Source: Porticoccus sp964276025 (GTDB lineage: Bacteria > Pseudomonadota > Gammaproteobacteria > Pseudomonadales > Porticoccaceae). Taken from it: 64,000 bases of DNA. The stretch covers positions 310,001 to 374,000 of the forward strand of contig CAXYDD010000002.1 in assembly GCA_964276025.1 (NCBI GenBank), in the 5' to 3' direction. The position numbers were made by a program, and so were the translations under genes. The notes below the pieces were generated by a model, which was not told the origin of the DNA, made no database searches, and saw nothing but the letters and a program-made list of their open reading frames with translations. Of the stretch, positions 34,832 to 43,984 are shown piece after piece (the stretch's first letter is position 1; each line of letters opens with the position of its first letter).

Positions 34832-35404
34832 ATGAGTATTAAACATTTCATCAACTATAAATTTAACCTTTATATTCGTGCGCTGACAGAGAATATAGAC
34901 GATTTTACTGAGTGGTCAGGAAAAATAATTTCATGGGCAACCCTCTTGATGGTTTTCTTGACAGGTTTAATAGTTTTCATGCGTTATTTTTTCGAAATAG
35001 GCTCGATTGCTCTACAAGAATCATTAGCTTACTTGCATGCACTGGTTTTTTTAATGGGTGCTGCATTTACACTAAAGAGAAAAGGTCACGTTAATATAGA
35101 TATTTTTTATCAGAAGTTCAGTCTTCGCACTCAAGCGATAGTTCAAATATTAGGTACATTAGTGTTCTTGATGCCTGTTTGCATTGTAATTTTAACTCTC
35201 AGCTGGGATTACGTTATAAGTAGTTGGTCTGTGCGTGAAGTTTCAAGGGAAGCAGAGGGTCTACCATTTATATATCTGTTAAAAACATTATTGATAGCTA
35301 TGCCCGTGTGTATGATGCTACAAGGGATTTCTGAGATTATAAAAAGTTTTTTATTCCTGTTTAATAAAATAAAAAATGAAGAGGGGGGTACTTCAGATGC
35401 TTGA
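34832..35404 (+). CDS. dctQ: TRAP transporter small membrane subunit
   Basis: DctQ-type small permease of a tripartite ATP-independent periplasmic transporter. It has 190 residues and four predicted helices at about 32-52, 66-85, 105-127 and 150-172. FMRYFFEIGSIALQESLAYL and GAAFTLKRKGHVNIDIFY (with the conserved HVNID) are typical. No ribosome site is seen. It overlaps dctM by 8 bp. The substrate cannot be told from this subunit, and no DctP binding protein gene adjoins it. Confidence 0.92.
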   Translation: MSIKHFINYKFNLYIRALTENIDDFTEWSGKIISWATLLMVFLTGLIVFMRYFFEIGSIALQESLAYLHALVFLMGAAFTLKRKGHVNIDIFYQKFSLRTQAIVQILGTLVFLMPVCIVILTLSWDYVISSWSVREVSREAEGLPFIYLLKTLLIAMPVCMMLQGISEIIKSFLFLFNKIKNEEGGTSDA

Positions 35405-36764
35405 ATATATTCCTATAATTATGTTTGCTTCTGTTTGCGTAATTCTTATGGCAGGTTACTCTGTTGCTTTTTCATTAGCAGGAACTGCGCTCTTATTTGC
35501 GCTATACGGTAATGTAGCGAACATCTTCGATATGGATTTTTTGCATGCCTTACCAAATCGGTTATACGGAATAATTGATAATACTACTTTAATAGCGGTC
35601 CCATTATTTATCTTTATGGGGGTCATGCTAGAAAAATCCAGCTTAGCTGAAAACCTACTTAATAGTATGTCTCAATTATTAAAAAGTTTTAAAGGAGGCC
35701 TCGGTATATCAGTTGTTGTAGTAGGTATGCTATTGGCTGCTAGTACAGGAATTGTTGGCGCAACAGTCGTAACTATGGGCCTTATTTCTTTACCAACAAT
35801 GCTCAAAGAGGGATATTCTCCTTCTTTAGCATCTGGGACTATATGTGCTACAGGAACTCTTGGACAAATTATTCCGCCATCGATCGCTTTAGTGCTATTG
35901 GGTGATATTATTGCAAATTCTTATCAGCAGGCCCAGCTTGCTCAGGGAATTTTTGCTCCCAAAGCTATATCCGTTGGTGATCTTTTCTTGGGTGCGATTG
36001 TTCCAGGTATGCTATTAGTATGCATGTATATAACTTATTTACTAGTTGTCGCACATTTTGAGCCGCGATCTACACCAAACATTACTGAACACAAAATAAA
36101 AAGTAGTTTTTTTCAGCTCTTAAAACCTTTAATGCCGCCCGTAATACTAATTTTTTCAGTACTAGGATCTATTTTATTCGGTATAGCCACCCCGACTGAA
36201 GCGGCAGGCATAGGAGCAATTGGAGCGATACTGCTGACTTACAATGCAAATATGCTTTCACGTGACCTATTAAAAAAAGTGGCCGAAAAAACTACTGAAA
36301 TCACCTCTATGATTTTCCTAATATTAATTGGTGCATCTATATTTTCTCTAGTTTTTCGAGGTTTTGGTGGAGACGAATTAGTAGAGAATCTTTTAAAAAA
36401 TATTCCTGGAGGTCTTTTTGGAGCAACATTTTTAGTTATGTTGCTAATATTCCTTCTTGGGTTCATTCTCGATTTTATAGAGATAACTTATGTAGTGGTT
36501 CCAATAGTGGCCCCAGCTCTGCTTGGTTTGGGTCTTGATCCCATTTGGCTTGGTATTATGATTGCAATAAATTTACAAACTTCTTTTTTAACGCCACCAT
36601 TTGGTTTTGCATTATTTTATCTCAAGGGTGTAGCACCGAATAGCGTTCATACACAGGATATTTACAGAGGAGTGATGCCCTTTATAGCAATACAGATAAT
36701 ACTCATGGCTCAACTAGCCATTTGGCCATCGATTGCTACGTGGCTACCATCTTTGAGCAACTAA
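35397..36764 (+). CDS. dctM: TRAP transporter large membrane subunit
   Basis: DctM-type sodium-coupled transport subunit with about 12 helices and 455 residues. I start at MLEYIPIIMF (ATG 35397) with GAGGGGGG upstream; a reading seven codons longer is unlikely. Family features include VPLFIFMGVMLEKSSLAENLL, GLGISVVVVGMLLAASTGIVGATVVTMGLI (in part AASTGIVGATVVTMGL), GTICATGTLGQIIPPSIALV and the late LQTSFLTPPFGFALFYLKG. The SBP is missing nearby, so it probably works with a DctP encoded elsewhere. Confidence 0.95.
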   Translation: MLEYIPIIMFASVCVILMAGYSVAFSLAGTALLFALYGNVANIFDMDFLHALPNRLYGIIDNTTLIAVPLFIFMGVMLEKSSLAENLLNSMSQLLKSFKGGLGISVVVVGMLLAASTGIVGATVVTMGLISLPTMLKEGYSPSLASGTICATGTLGQIIPPSIALVLLGDIIANSYQQAQLAQGIFAPKAISVGDLFLGAIVPGMLLVCMYITYLLVVAHFEPRSTPNITEHKIKSSFFQLLKPLMPPVILIFSVLGSILFGIATPTEAAGIGAIGAILLTYNANMLSRDLLKKVAEKTTEITSMIFLILIGASIFSLVFRGFGGDELVENLLKNIPGGLFGATFLVMLLIFLLGFILDFIEITYVVVPIVAPALLGLGLDPIWLGIMIAINLQTSFLTPPFGFALFYLKGVAPNSVHTQDIYRGVMPFIAIQIILMAQLAIWPSIATWLPSLSN

Positions 36765-36776
36765 CAATCGGTAAAA

Positions 36777-37040
36777 CTAATTGATCATATCCCTATCTCT
36801 AAGATATTCCATCAGTGCTTGGTAGCCACCTAAATATAGATCATTATAAAAAATTTGCGGGACTGTATTCACAGGCTTCCCAACTTTTTGAGATAAATCA
36901 TCTAGGTTTATATTTTCTTTATTAATATCAATATAATCGAATTGTATAGAATTAGCTTGGAGGGCTATCTGTGATTGCCGACAAAATCCACATGCTTGAT
37001 GTCCATAAATCGTAAATTTATCAATATTATTGTCTATCAT
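36777..37040 (-). CDS. Glutaredoxin-family protein with a CGFC active site
   Basis: Small thiol-disulfide protein of the glutaredoxin fold. Started at MIDNNIDKFTIYG (ATG 37040) it has 87 residues. The redox pair is Cys17-Gly-Phe-Cys20, with the cis-Pro loop NTVPQIF and GGYQALMEYL for glutathione binding. A GTG 18 codons upstream would add a hydrophobic MAFLFFIYISNILAG leader; if real it would anchor or export the protein, but the core length matches normal glutaredoxins without it. It is convergent with dctM and divergent from glyQ. CGFC is less common than CPYC. Confidence 0.85.
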   Translation of the reverse strand: MIDNNIDKFTIYGHQACGFCRQSQIALQANSIQFDYIDINKENINLDDLSQKVGKPVNTVPQIFYNDLYLGGYQALMEYLRDRDMIN

Positions 37041-37186
37041 AAGGGGTTTTCCTGCTAAAATATTTGAAATATAAATAAAAAATAAAAAAGCCACGACAAG
37101 ATGTTGATGTCTGATTTTATAAGTGCTTACTATTCATTGTCTGCAGCTTTATAATTATTAATATTATATTCTAAGAGGGAATTCCA

Positions 37187-38140
37187 GTGCCACAAATTAA
37201 GAAAGATTGTTCTTCATTCCAAGAGTTAATCTTATCCTTGCAAAAATTTTGGTCTGATCATGGGTGTGTTATTTTGCAGCCACTCGATATGGAGGTTGGT
37301 GCAGGTACATTTCACCCGGCTACCTTTTTGCGTGCTATCGGACCAGAAGTTTGGAATTCCGCTTATGTCCAGCCCTGTCGAAGACCAACTGACGGTCGAT
37401 ATGGTGACAATCCAAATCGTCTCCAGCATTATTATCAGTTTCAAGTGATACTTAAACCTTCGCCATCAAATATACAGGAACTTTATTTAGACTCACTCGA
37501 AATGCTAGGAATTGATACAACAATACATGATGTGCGTTTTGTTGAAGATAACTGGGAGTCCCCCTCACTTGGCGCATGGGGGCTTGGCTGGGAAGTTTGG
37601 CTTAATGGCATGGAGGTAACACAGTTTACATATTTTCAGCAAGTGGGTGGTCTTGAATGTTTTCCAGTGGCTGGAGAGATAACTTATGGACTTGAACGTC
37701 TTGCCATGCATCTTCAAGGAGTGGATGATGTGTATGATCTGCTTTGGACTACTGGTCCCAACGGCAACGTAACCTACGGAGACGTATTTCACCAAAACGA
37801 GGTTGAAATGTCAGCATATAACTATGAAGAAGCTGACGTTGATTTCATGCGTGAAACATTCAATAAACTTGAATCTGACTGTCAACGACTCGTGGATAAA
37901 GGACTTCCATTACCAGGTTACGAAATGGTTATAAAGGCTTCTCACGCCTTCAACCTTCTTGACGCACGACATGCAATATCTGTCACAGAGAGACAACGGT
38001 ATATTTTAAGGATTCGAACTCTAGCTAAGTCTGTTGCACGAGCATACTTCGATTCTAGAAGCGCACTTGGATTTCCATTGGCATCAAAAGAAATGGCAGA
38101 TAGAGCAACAAGGTATGTTGAAGGGGAAAAGAATGCCTGA
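37187..38140 (+). CDS. glyQ: Glycyl-tRNA synthetase alpha subunit
   Basis: Catalytic subunit of the two-gene bacterial glycyl-tRNA synthetase. It has 317 residues with SFQELILSLQKFWSDHGCVI, the class II motif region PCRRPTDGRYGDNPNRLQHYYQFQ (in part TDGRYGDNPNRLQHYYQF), TYGLERLAMHLQ and NLLDARHAISVTERQRYI. The start is GTG, with GAGGGA 6 bp upstream. It overlaps glyS by 8 bp. Confidence 0.98.
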   Translation: MPQIKKDCSSFQELILSLQKFWSDHGCVILQPLDMEVGAGTFHPATFLRAIGPEVWNSAYVQPCRRPTDGRYGDNPNRLQHYYQFQVILKPSPSNIQELYLDSLEMLGIDTTIHDVRFVEDNWESPSLGAWGLGWEVWLNGMEVTQFTYFQQVGGLECFPVAGEITYGLERLAMHLQGVDDVYDLLWTTGPNGNVTYGDVFHQNEVEMSAYNYEEADVDFMRETFNKLESDCQRLVDKGLPLPGYEMVIKASHAFNLLDARHAISVTERQRYILRIRTLAKSVARAYFDSRSALGFPLASKEMADRATRYVEGEKNA

Positions 38141-40214
38141 TTTTTTAGTAGAAATAGGCACAGAAGAGCTTCCACCTAAAGCGCTAATGGGGCTTGCTAA
38201 TGCCTTTCATGATCGTATTGCTTTTGGGTTCAAGAGAAATTACCTTACCTTCAAAAAAACAACAGTTTTTGCCACGCCAAGAAGAATAGCAGTCTTACTA
38301 AAGGATCTAGATAAACAAGCGCCTAATAAAGAAATTACTATTTGGGGGCCTCCTACAAAAATTGCATTTAATACAGCAGGTGATCCAACAGCAGCTGGCA
38401 TAGCGTTTGCAAAAAAAAATAATATTCCAATAGAGTCATTATCTAAAATGATTGCAAATGACCAAGGAAAAGAAAAATTGTGCAGCAAGTCTAGTAAAGC
38501 GGGCTTAAAAGTAGAAGATCTAGCAGAAAAACTGATAGAAACGGCTTTAGCCACTCTACCAATCCCAAAAAAAATGCGCTGGGGTTCAAATTCTTTTGAA
38601 TTTGTTCGACCTTTACAATGGGTATTAATTTTATTTGGTAGAAAAATTATCAAATCAGAAATCATGGGCCTTGAAGCTAGTAATATAACATATGGTCATC
38701 GATTTCATAGTAAGAACCATATCGTAATAAACGATCCAAGCGAATATGAATCATCTCTCCGTGAAGCCTACGTAATTGCTAGTTTTTCTAAACGTAAGGA
38801 GTTAATAAACTCTGCTATAAAGAAAAAAGCAAAGGAGGCTTGTGGAACGGCTATTATTGATAAATCATTGCTAGATGAAGTAACGGCGTTAAACGAGTGG
38901 CCTGTAGCGCTTTTAGGCAGTTTTGAAGAAGAATTTCTTGAAGTCCCAACCGAGGCTCTAATTTCCTCAATGGCAGAGCATCAAAAATATTTCCATTTGA
39001 CTAATTCTGACGGGGAGCTTCTCCCATTTTTTATAACAATTTCTAACATTGAGAGTAAAAATCCTTCCCTAATTATTAGTGGTAATGAAAGAGTGATCCG
39101 ACCCAGGCTATCCGATGCTGCTTTTTTTTATAGCTCCGATAAAAAAACAACGCTTGAGAAGAAAAGGGAATCACTAAAGTCTATAGTTTTTCACGAAAAA
39201 CTCGGGACTATATACGAAAAAACAGACCGTCTAAGTGTTCTCGCAGAATATATTGCGCCCATAGTTAATGCCGATATACCTTTATCAATCAGAGCAGCTC
39301 ATTTGTGTAAGTCAGATCTAGTAACAGACATGGTTGGTGAGTTTGAAAGCCTTCAGGGAACCATGGGAAAGTATTATGCAACTAATGATGGTGAAAAATA
39401 TGAAGTTGCTGAGGCGATACAGGAACACTACTTACCTAAATTTTCTGGAGATTCGATACCCAAAACAGCTATAGGTATAACTTTAGCTATTTCTGATCGT
39501 CTAGATACATTGGTTGGAATATTTGGTATCGGGCAACACCCGTCTGGGTCAAAAGACCCTTTCGCGCTTCGCCGTTCTAGCCTAGGGCTATTGAAAATAG
39601 TTATAGAACATAATATAAATTTAAATCTTTATGAGGCTTTAAAGAAAGCAGCGACAGGACATCGACAGTTAAAAACTAATACTGATCAAATTTGTATGCA
39701 AGTACTCACTTACGTTATAGAGCGTTTTAGATCAAGGTATGAAGAAGAAGGTATACCGACTGAAGTCTTTTTATCTGTTGCTGCAAGAGAGCTAAATAAT
39801 CCTGTTGATATACATCGGCGCGTACATGCAGTCCATGCGTTCACTAGCTTCCCTGAAGCAACAATGCTAGCTGCTGCCAACAAAAGAGTGTCCAATATAC
39901 TTACTAAAAATCCGTTACAGAATATGCCGATAAAAATCAATAAAAGCGTTTTAAACGAGCCCTCGGAAATAGCATTAGCTACATCAATTGAAAATCTCGA
40001 AAAAAAAATACAGCCATTACTCGATGAACAGTCTTATACGTCAGTATTAAAGCTGTTGTCTGGCTTGGCCGTACCTATAGATAATTTTTTCGATGATGTT
40101 ATGGTTATGACTAAGGACGATGAGACTCGTATTAATCGTCTTGTACTGTTGCATAAATTAAGGGCCTTATTTCTCCAAGTAGCTGATATTTCATTATTAG
40201 TTCCAGCGAAATAA
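38133..40214 (+). CDS. glyS: Glycyl-tRNA synthetase beta subunit
   Basis: tRNA-recognition subunit partner of GlyQ. The true start is MPDFLVEIGTEELPPKAL (ATG 38133, 693 residues). A longer frame reading back into glyQ is not used; AAGGGGAAAAG supplies the ribosome site. Also seen are ATPRRIAVLL, RWGSNSFEFVRPLQW, SMAEHQKYFHL, RLSDAAFFYSSD and FGIGQHPSGSKDPFALRRSSLG, plus the C-terminal anticodon-binding region. gmhB follows after 36 bp. Confidence 0.97.
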   Translation: MPDFLVEIGTEELPPKALMGLANAFHDRIAFGFKRNYLTFKKTTVFATPRRIAVLLKDLDKQAPNKEITIWGPPTKIAFNTAGDPTAAGIAFAKKNNIPIESLSKMIANDQGKEKLCSKSSKAGLKVEDLAEKLIETALATLPIPKKMRWGSNSFEFVRPLQWVLILFGRKIIKSEIMGLEASNITYGHRFHSKNHIVINDPSEYESSLREAYVIASFSKRKELINSAIKKKAKEACGTAIIDKSLLDEVTALNEWPVALLGSFEEEFLEVPTEALISSMAEHQKYFHLTNSDGELLPFFITISNIESKNPSLIISGNERVIRPRLSDAAFFYSSDKKTTLEKKRESLKSIVFHEKLGTIYEKTDRLSVLAEYIAPIVNADIPLSIRAAHLCKSDLVTDMVGEFESLQGTMGKYYATNDGEKYEVAEAIQEHYLPKFSGDSIPKTAIGITLAISDRLDTLVGIFGIGQHPSGSKDPFALRRSSLGLLKIVIEHNINLNLYEALKKAATGHRQLKTNTDQICMQVLTYVIERFRSRYEEEGIPTEVFLSVAARELNNPVDIHRRVHAVHAFTSFPEATMLAAANKRVSNILTKNPLQNMPIKINKSVLNEPSEIALATSIENLEKKIQPLLDEQSYTSVLKLLSGLAVPIDNFFDDVMVMTKDDETRINRLVLLHKLRALFLQVADISLLVPAK

Positions 40215-40250
40215 AAGGTTTCAAATGATTTATAAAGGTAAGCTTATCTT

Positions 40251-40805
40251 ATGGTCAAACTAATTATTCTTGATCGGGATGGCGTAATAAACCAAGACTC
40301 AGATACCTATATAAAAACAGCCGAAGAGTGGGAGCCAATACCTGGAAGCATTGATGCTATCGTTAGATTATTTCGTTCTGGCTACAAAATAGTTATCGCC
40401 ACCAATCAGTCCGGTATTGGGCGTGGTTTTTTTGGTTACGATGCTCTGGAAGCAATGCATTTCAAGTTAAAAAGTTTATTGATAAGTTCTAATGTCACCC
40501 TTAGTGGAATATTTTTTTGTCCTCATACGCCCGAAGATGAGTGTAAATGCAGAAAACCAGCATCTGGACTTTTAGATCAGATAGCTAAAGAATTAAATAC
40601 AGATCTTACAGGCGTATATATAGTTGGAGATAGTCTTCGTGATCTGCAGGCTGGTCTTAAACATAAGTGTTCACCGATTTTGGTACGAACAGGCAAGGGA
40701 GTAAATACTGAAATACTTCTAAAGAAGGAGCAAAGCCTAATTTTAAAAGAGACAAGAATTTTTAATGATTTAGCCTGTGTGGCAGACTACTTATGCGATA
40801 TTTAG
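40251..40805 (+). CDS. gmhB: D,D-heptose 1,7-bisphosphate phosphatase
   Basis: HAD-family phosphatase removing the 7-phosphate of D-glycero-manno-heptose bisphosphate on the way to ADP-heptose of the LPS core. Asp8 and Asp10 are in IILDRDGVIN; ATNQSGIGRGFF is motif II. The zinc-binding CPHTPEDECKCRKP typical of GmhB is present, and GDSLRDLQAG is the last HAD motif. The length of 184 is normal. Placed between glyS and plsC, as in Pseudomonas. Confidence 0.95.
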   Translation: MVKLIILDRDGVINQDSDTYIKTAEEWEPIPGSIDAIVRLFRSGYKIVIATNQSGIGRGFFGYDALEAMHFKLKSLLISSNVTLSGIFFCPHTPEDECKCRKPASGLLDQIAKELNTDLTGVYIVGDSLRDLQAGLKHKCSPILVRTGKGVNTEILLKKEQSLILKETRIFNDLACVADYLCDI

Positions 40806-40824
40806 ATAATCACCATATATAATT

Positions 40825-41547
40825 ATGAAAATATTTATTACTTTTGTGCGTTCAACCCTATTTTATGTATTATACGGCATAGTTATAACCATTTTCGGAA
40901 CATTTACCTGCACGTTTGGGACTATTCTTCCTCTCAAATTACGACAAAATATAGCAACTTTTGCTAATGTAATTATCATTAATTGGCTTCATTTGAGTTG
41001 TGGTATAAAACTGGTAGTTGAAGGCTTAGAGAACATACCAAATACACCTTGCGTTATACTCAGTAAACACCAGTCAGGATGGGAAACTTTTTATCTTCAG
41101 CGGCTGTTTAGACCAGCGAGCACTATTTTGAAAAAAGAGCTTTTTTGGATTCCTTTTTTTGGGTGGGCCCTTTACTTTATGCGTCCTATTGCTATTGACA
41201 GAGGTAACCCTAAAGAAGCTTTGAAACAAATTTTATCTCAGGGAAAAGAGAGGCTATCAAATGGTCAAAATGTCCTCATATACCCTGAAGGAACAAGAGT
41301 CAAACCAGGAAAAATAGGCCGATATGGCAGAAGTGGCGCTGCTCTAGCTATTGCTGCAAATGTTCCTATACTTCCCATATCGCATAATGCCGGACATTGT
41401 TGGCCAAAGCATGGTTTTTTAAAATGGTCTGGAACAATTCATGTTGTTATTGCTGATGCTGTTGATACAAAAAACATGGACAGCCGACATTTAACTGAAT
41501 ACGTAAAAAATATAATCGAAACTGCCCAAAAAGAACTAAAAGTCTAG
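40825..41547 (+). CDS. plsC: 1-acylglycerol-3-phosphate acyltransferase (PlsC/LptA type)
   Basis: Acylates lysophosphatidic acid to phosphatidic acid at the inner membrane. It has 240 residues with a membrane helix at about 11-30. The catalytic motif is HQSGWETF, an HX4E variant of HX4D that is common in this glyS-gmhB-linked subgroup. FWIPFFGWALYFMRPIAIDR and the substrate-binding YPEGTR follow. The last 12 bp overlap the 3' end of the convergent gyrB. Confidence 0.93.
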   Translation: MKIFITFVRSTLFYVLYGIVITIFGTFTCTFGTILPLKLRQNIATFANVIIINWLHLSCGIKLVVEGLENIPNTPCVILSKHQSGWETFYLQRLFRPASTILKKELFWIPFFGWALYFMRPIAIDRGNPKEALKQILSQGKERLSNGQNVLIYPEGTRVKPGKIGRYGRSGAALAIAANVPILPISHNAGHCWPKHGFLKWSGTIHVVIADAVDTKNMDSRHLTEYVKNIIETAQKELKV

Positions 41548-43950
41548 ATTGGTGACAGTTAAAGCATTCTTTTCAATAAAATCACGTCTAGGTTCAACTA
41601 AGTCTCCCATCAAGGTTGTAAACATTAGGTCAGCAGCAATTGCATCTTCAACTGTCACCTTAAGCATTCTTCTAGCTTCTGGATTCATAGTTGTATCCCA
41701 TAACTGAACAGGATTCATTTCTCCTAAGCCCTTATATCTTTGTATATTATATCCTCGCTTTGATTCGGCCATTAACCAGTCTATGCCATCACTAAAGCTT
41801 TCTATTGGTTTTTTTGTTTCGCCAGAGATGATATGCGCGCCTTCTTCTAGCAAACCTGATAATTTAGAACCTAGAGATGCGATGGTGTCGTACTCTGTTG
41901 ATGCAAAGAATTCATGCGTAAAATAGTAAGTAGTCGGAACACCATGTGACGTTACTAGCGCTTCTAGTGAAAAGTACTGATCTTCTTCTCTACGGGATGA
42001 TATAGAGTAGCTTTTGCTACCAGAGACCTTCTCTTTTTCCATAGCTTCTAAGAGCAGTTTAGCCAGTTCTTTTATAACAGATTCATCGTTCATTTTTGAC
42101 GGATCTATTTTGGGTATAAAGATTAATGCTTTTAGTATTTCTATTGGGTGGGCTCGCGACAAGCCTTCTATGATAGCCATACCACGTCGATGTTCAGATA
42201 CTAGCTCTTCAAGAGGTGCACCACTAATACCAGGGGCATCAGTATTGACATGCAGACTCGTTCCCTCTAATGCTGATTGCGTCAAGAAACTAGTAAGCTC
42301 TTGGTCATCTTTAAGATATTGCTCCTGCTTTCCTTTGCTTATCTTATAAAGTGGTGGCTGTGCAATAAAAATATTGCCTCTCTCAACTAGTTCACGCATC
42401 TGTCTAAAGAAAAAAGTTAAAAGCAATGTCCGTATATGAGATCCATCAACATCAGCATCCGTCATTATCAAAATAGTATGGTAGCGTAGCTTGTCTGGGT
42501 TAAATTCTGCCGAACCTATTCCACAACCTAAAGCTGTTATTAGTGTTCCTACCTCTGCACTGGATAACATTTTATCGAATCTTGCTTTCTCTACATTTAA
42601 TATTTTCCCTTTCAATGGGAGTATTGCTTGGGTTCTTCGGTCTCTTCCTTGCTTTGCCGAACCGCCAGCTGAGTCACCCTCAACCAAATAAAGCTCTGAT
42701 AATGCTGGATCCTTCTCTTGACAGTCTGACAATTTACCGGGTAAGCCTGCAATATCTAAGGCTCCCTTGCGACGAGTCATATCTCTTGCTTTTCTGGCTG
42801 CCTCACGAGCTCTTGCTGCCTCTACCATCTTAGTGACTATGCTTTTAGCCTCTTGTGGGTTTTCAAGCAAATAATCTGTAAAGTGTGTTCCCATTTCTTG
42901 CTCAACAGCCGATTTTACTTCGGAGCTAACCAATTTTTCTTTTGTTTGCGATGAAAATTTTGGATCAGGAACTTTTACCGAAACAATAGCTGTTAAACCT
43001 TCTCTGGCGTCATCTCCTGAGGTGCTTACTTTATTATTCTTACCAATACCTTCTTTTTCAATATAAGTGTTTAAACTTCTGGTAAGTGCAGATCTAAACC
43101 CAGCTAGATGAGTTCCACCGTCTCTTTGGGGGATATTATTGGTATAACATAGTATATTTTCTTGGTAAGTATCATTCCACTGTAATGCGATTTCTACCCC
43201 AACTCCGTCATCACGAAATTTAGAGAAATGTACTGCTTTATTAATAGTAAGCTTATTGGTATTTAAGTAATCAACAAATGCTCTTAGTCCTCCTTCATAC
43301 TCAAACACATCATCTTTAGCTGTTCTTTCGTCTTTGAGTAGAATCCTTACGCCGGAGTTTAGAAATGAAAGCTCTCTTAGCCTTTTGACTAAAATTTCAT
43401 AATGGAACTCAATGTTAGTAAAGGTTTCCGTAGAGGGCACGAAGTGTATTGCAGTGCCTGTTTCTTTTGTTTTTCCGATGACTGTTAGTGGTGAATCAGG
43501 AATTCCGTGCTTGTAGGTTTGTTCATATATTTCTCCTCCACGCTTAATGGTTAGTTTCACATGTCGTGATAACGCATTAACTACTGAAACACCTACACCA
43601 TGTAAGCCTCCTGATATTTTATAACTATCCTCGTCAAACTTACCGCCAGCATGAAGAACTGTCATAATTACTTCGGCGCCCGAAACACCCTCTTCGTGTA
43701 TCTCAGTAGGTATACCGCGACCATTATCTGAAACCGTTACAGATTCATCTTGATGAATTGTAACAACTATTTCTGAGCAGTGACCTTCGAGAGCTTCATC
43801 TATAGAGTTGTCCACTATCTCAAAGACCATATGATGAAGGCCAGTACCATCATCTGTGTCTCCAATATACATTCCTGGGCGCTTTCTAACAGCATCCAGA
43901 CCTTTTAGAACCTTGATACTGTCTGAATCATATATCTGTTCTTCACTCAT
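41536..43950 (-). CDS. gyrB: DNA gyrase subunit B
   Basis: ATPase subunit of gyrase. The 804 residues are typical of gammaproteobacteria, which carry an extra domain of about 170 residues within the TOPRIM half. The GHKL ATPase has DNSIDEALEGH, DNGRGIP and GGLHGVGVSVVNALS. TOPRIM has ELYLVEGDSAGGSAKQGRD and DADVDGSHIRTL. The C-terminus has RYKGLGEMNPVQLWDTTMNP. Fourth gene of dnaA-dnaN-recF-gyrB; 34 bp separate it from recF. Confidence 0.99.
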   Translation of the reverse strand: MSEEQIYDSDSIKVLKGLDAVRKRPGMYIGDTDDGTGLHHMVFEIVDNSIDEALEGHCSEIVVTIHQDESVTVSDNGRGIPTEIHEEGVSGAEVIMTVLHAGGKFDEDSYKISGGLHGVGVSVVNALSRHVKLTIKRGGEIYEQTYKHGIPDSPLTVIGKTKETGTAIHFVPSTETFTNIEFHYEILVKRLRELSFLNSGVRILLKDERTAKDDVFEYEGGLRAFVDYLNTNKLTINKAVHFSKFRDDGVGVEIALQWNDTYQENILCYTNNIPQRDGGTHLAGFRSALTRSLNTYIEKEGIGKNNKVSTSGDDAREGLTAIVSVKVPDPKFSSQTKEKLVSSEVKSAVEQEMGTHFTDYLLENPQEAKSIVTKMVEAARAREAARKARDMTRRKGALDIAGLPGKLSDCQEKDPALSELYLVEGDSAGGSAKQGRDRRTQAILPLKGKILNVEKARFDKMLSSAEVGTLITALGCGIGSAEFNPDKLRYHTILIMTDADVDGSHIRTLLLTFFFRQMRELVERGNIFIAQPPLYKISKGKQEQYLKDDQELTSFLTQSALEGTSLHVNTDAPGISGAPLEELVSEHRRGMAIIEGLSRAHPIEILKALIFIPKIDPSKMNDESVIKELAKLLLEAMEKEKVSGSKSYSISSRREEDQYFSLEALVTSHGVPTTYYFTHEFFASTEYDTIASLGSKLSGLLEEGAHIISGETKKPIESFSDGIDWLMAESKRGYNIQRYKGLGEMNPVQLWDTTMNPEARRMLKVTVEDAIAADLMFTTLMGDLVEPRRDFIEKNALTVTNLDF

Positions 43951-43984
43951 ATGTAAATCCTAGATAAGAATATTTTTTCTTTGA

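Noticed and set aside
36254..36265. TTTCACGTGACC as a degenerate parS
   Set aside because: Only half of the palindrome matches, it is within dctM, and it is unlike the two perfect sites in recF.
38034..38132. N-terminal extension of glyS into glyQ
   Set aside because: The extra 33 residues do not resemble GlyS, whose conserved start MPDFLVEIGTEELPP is at 38133.
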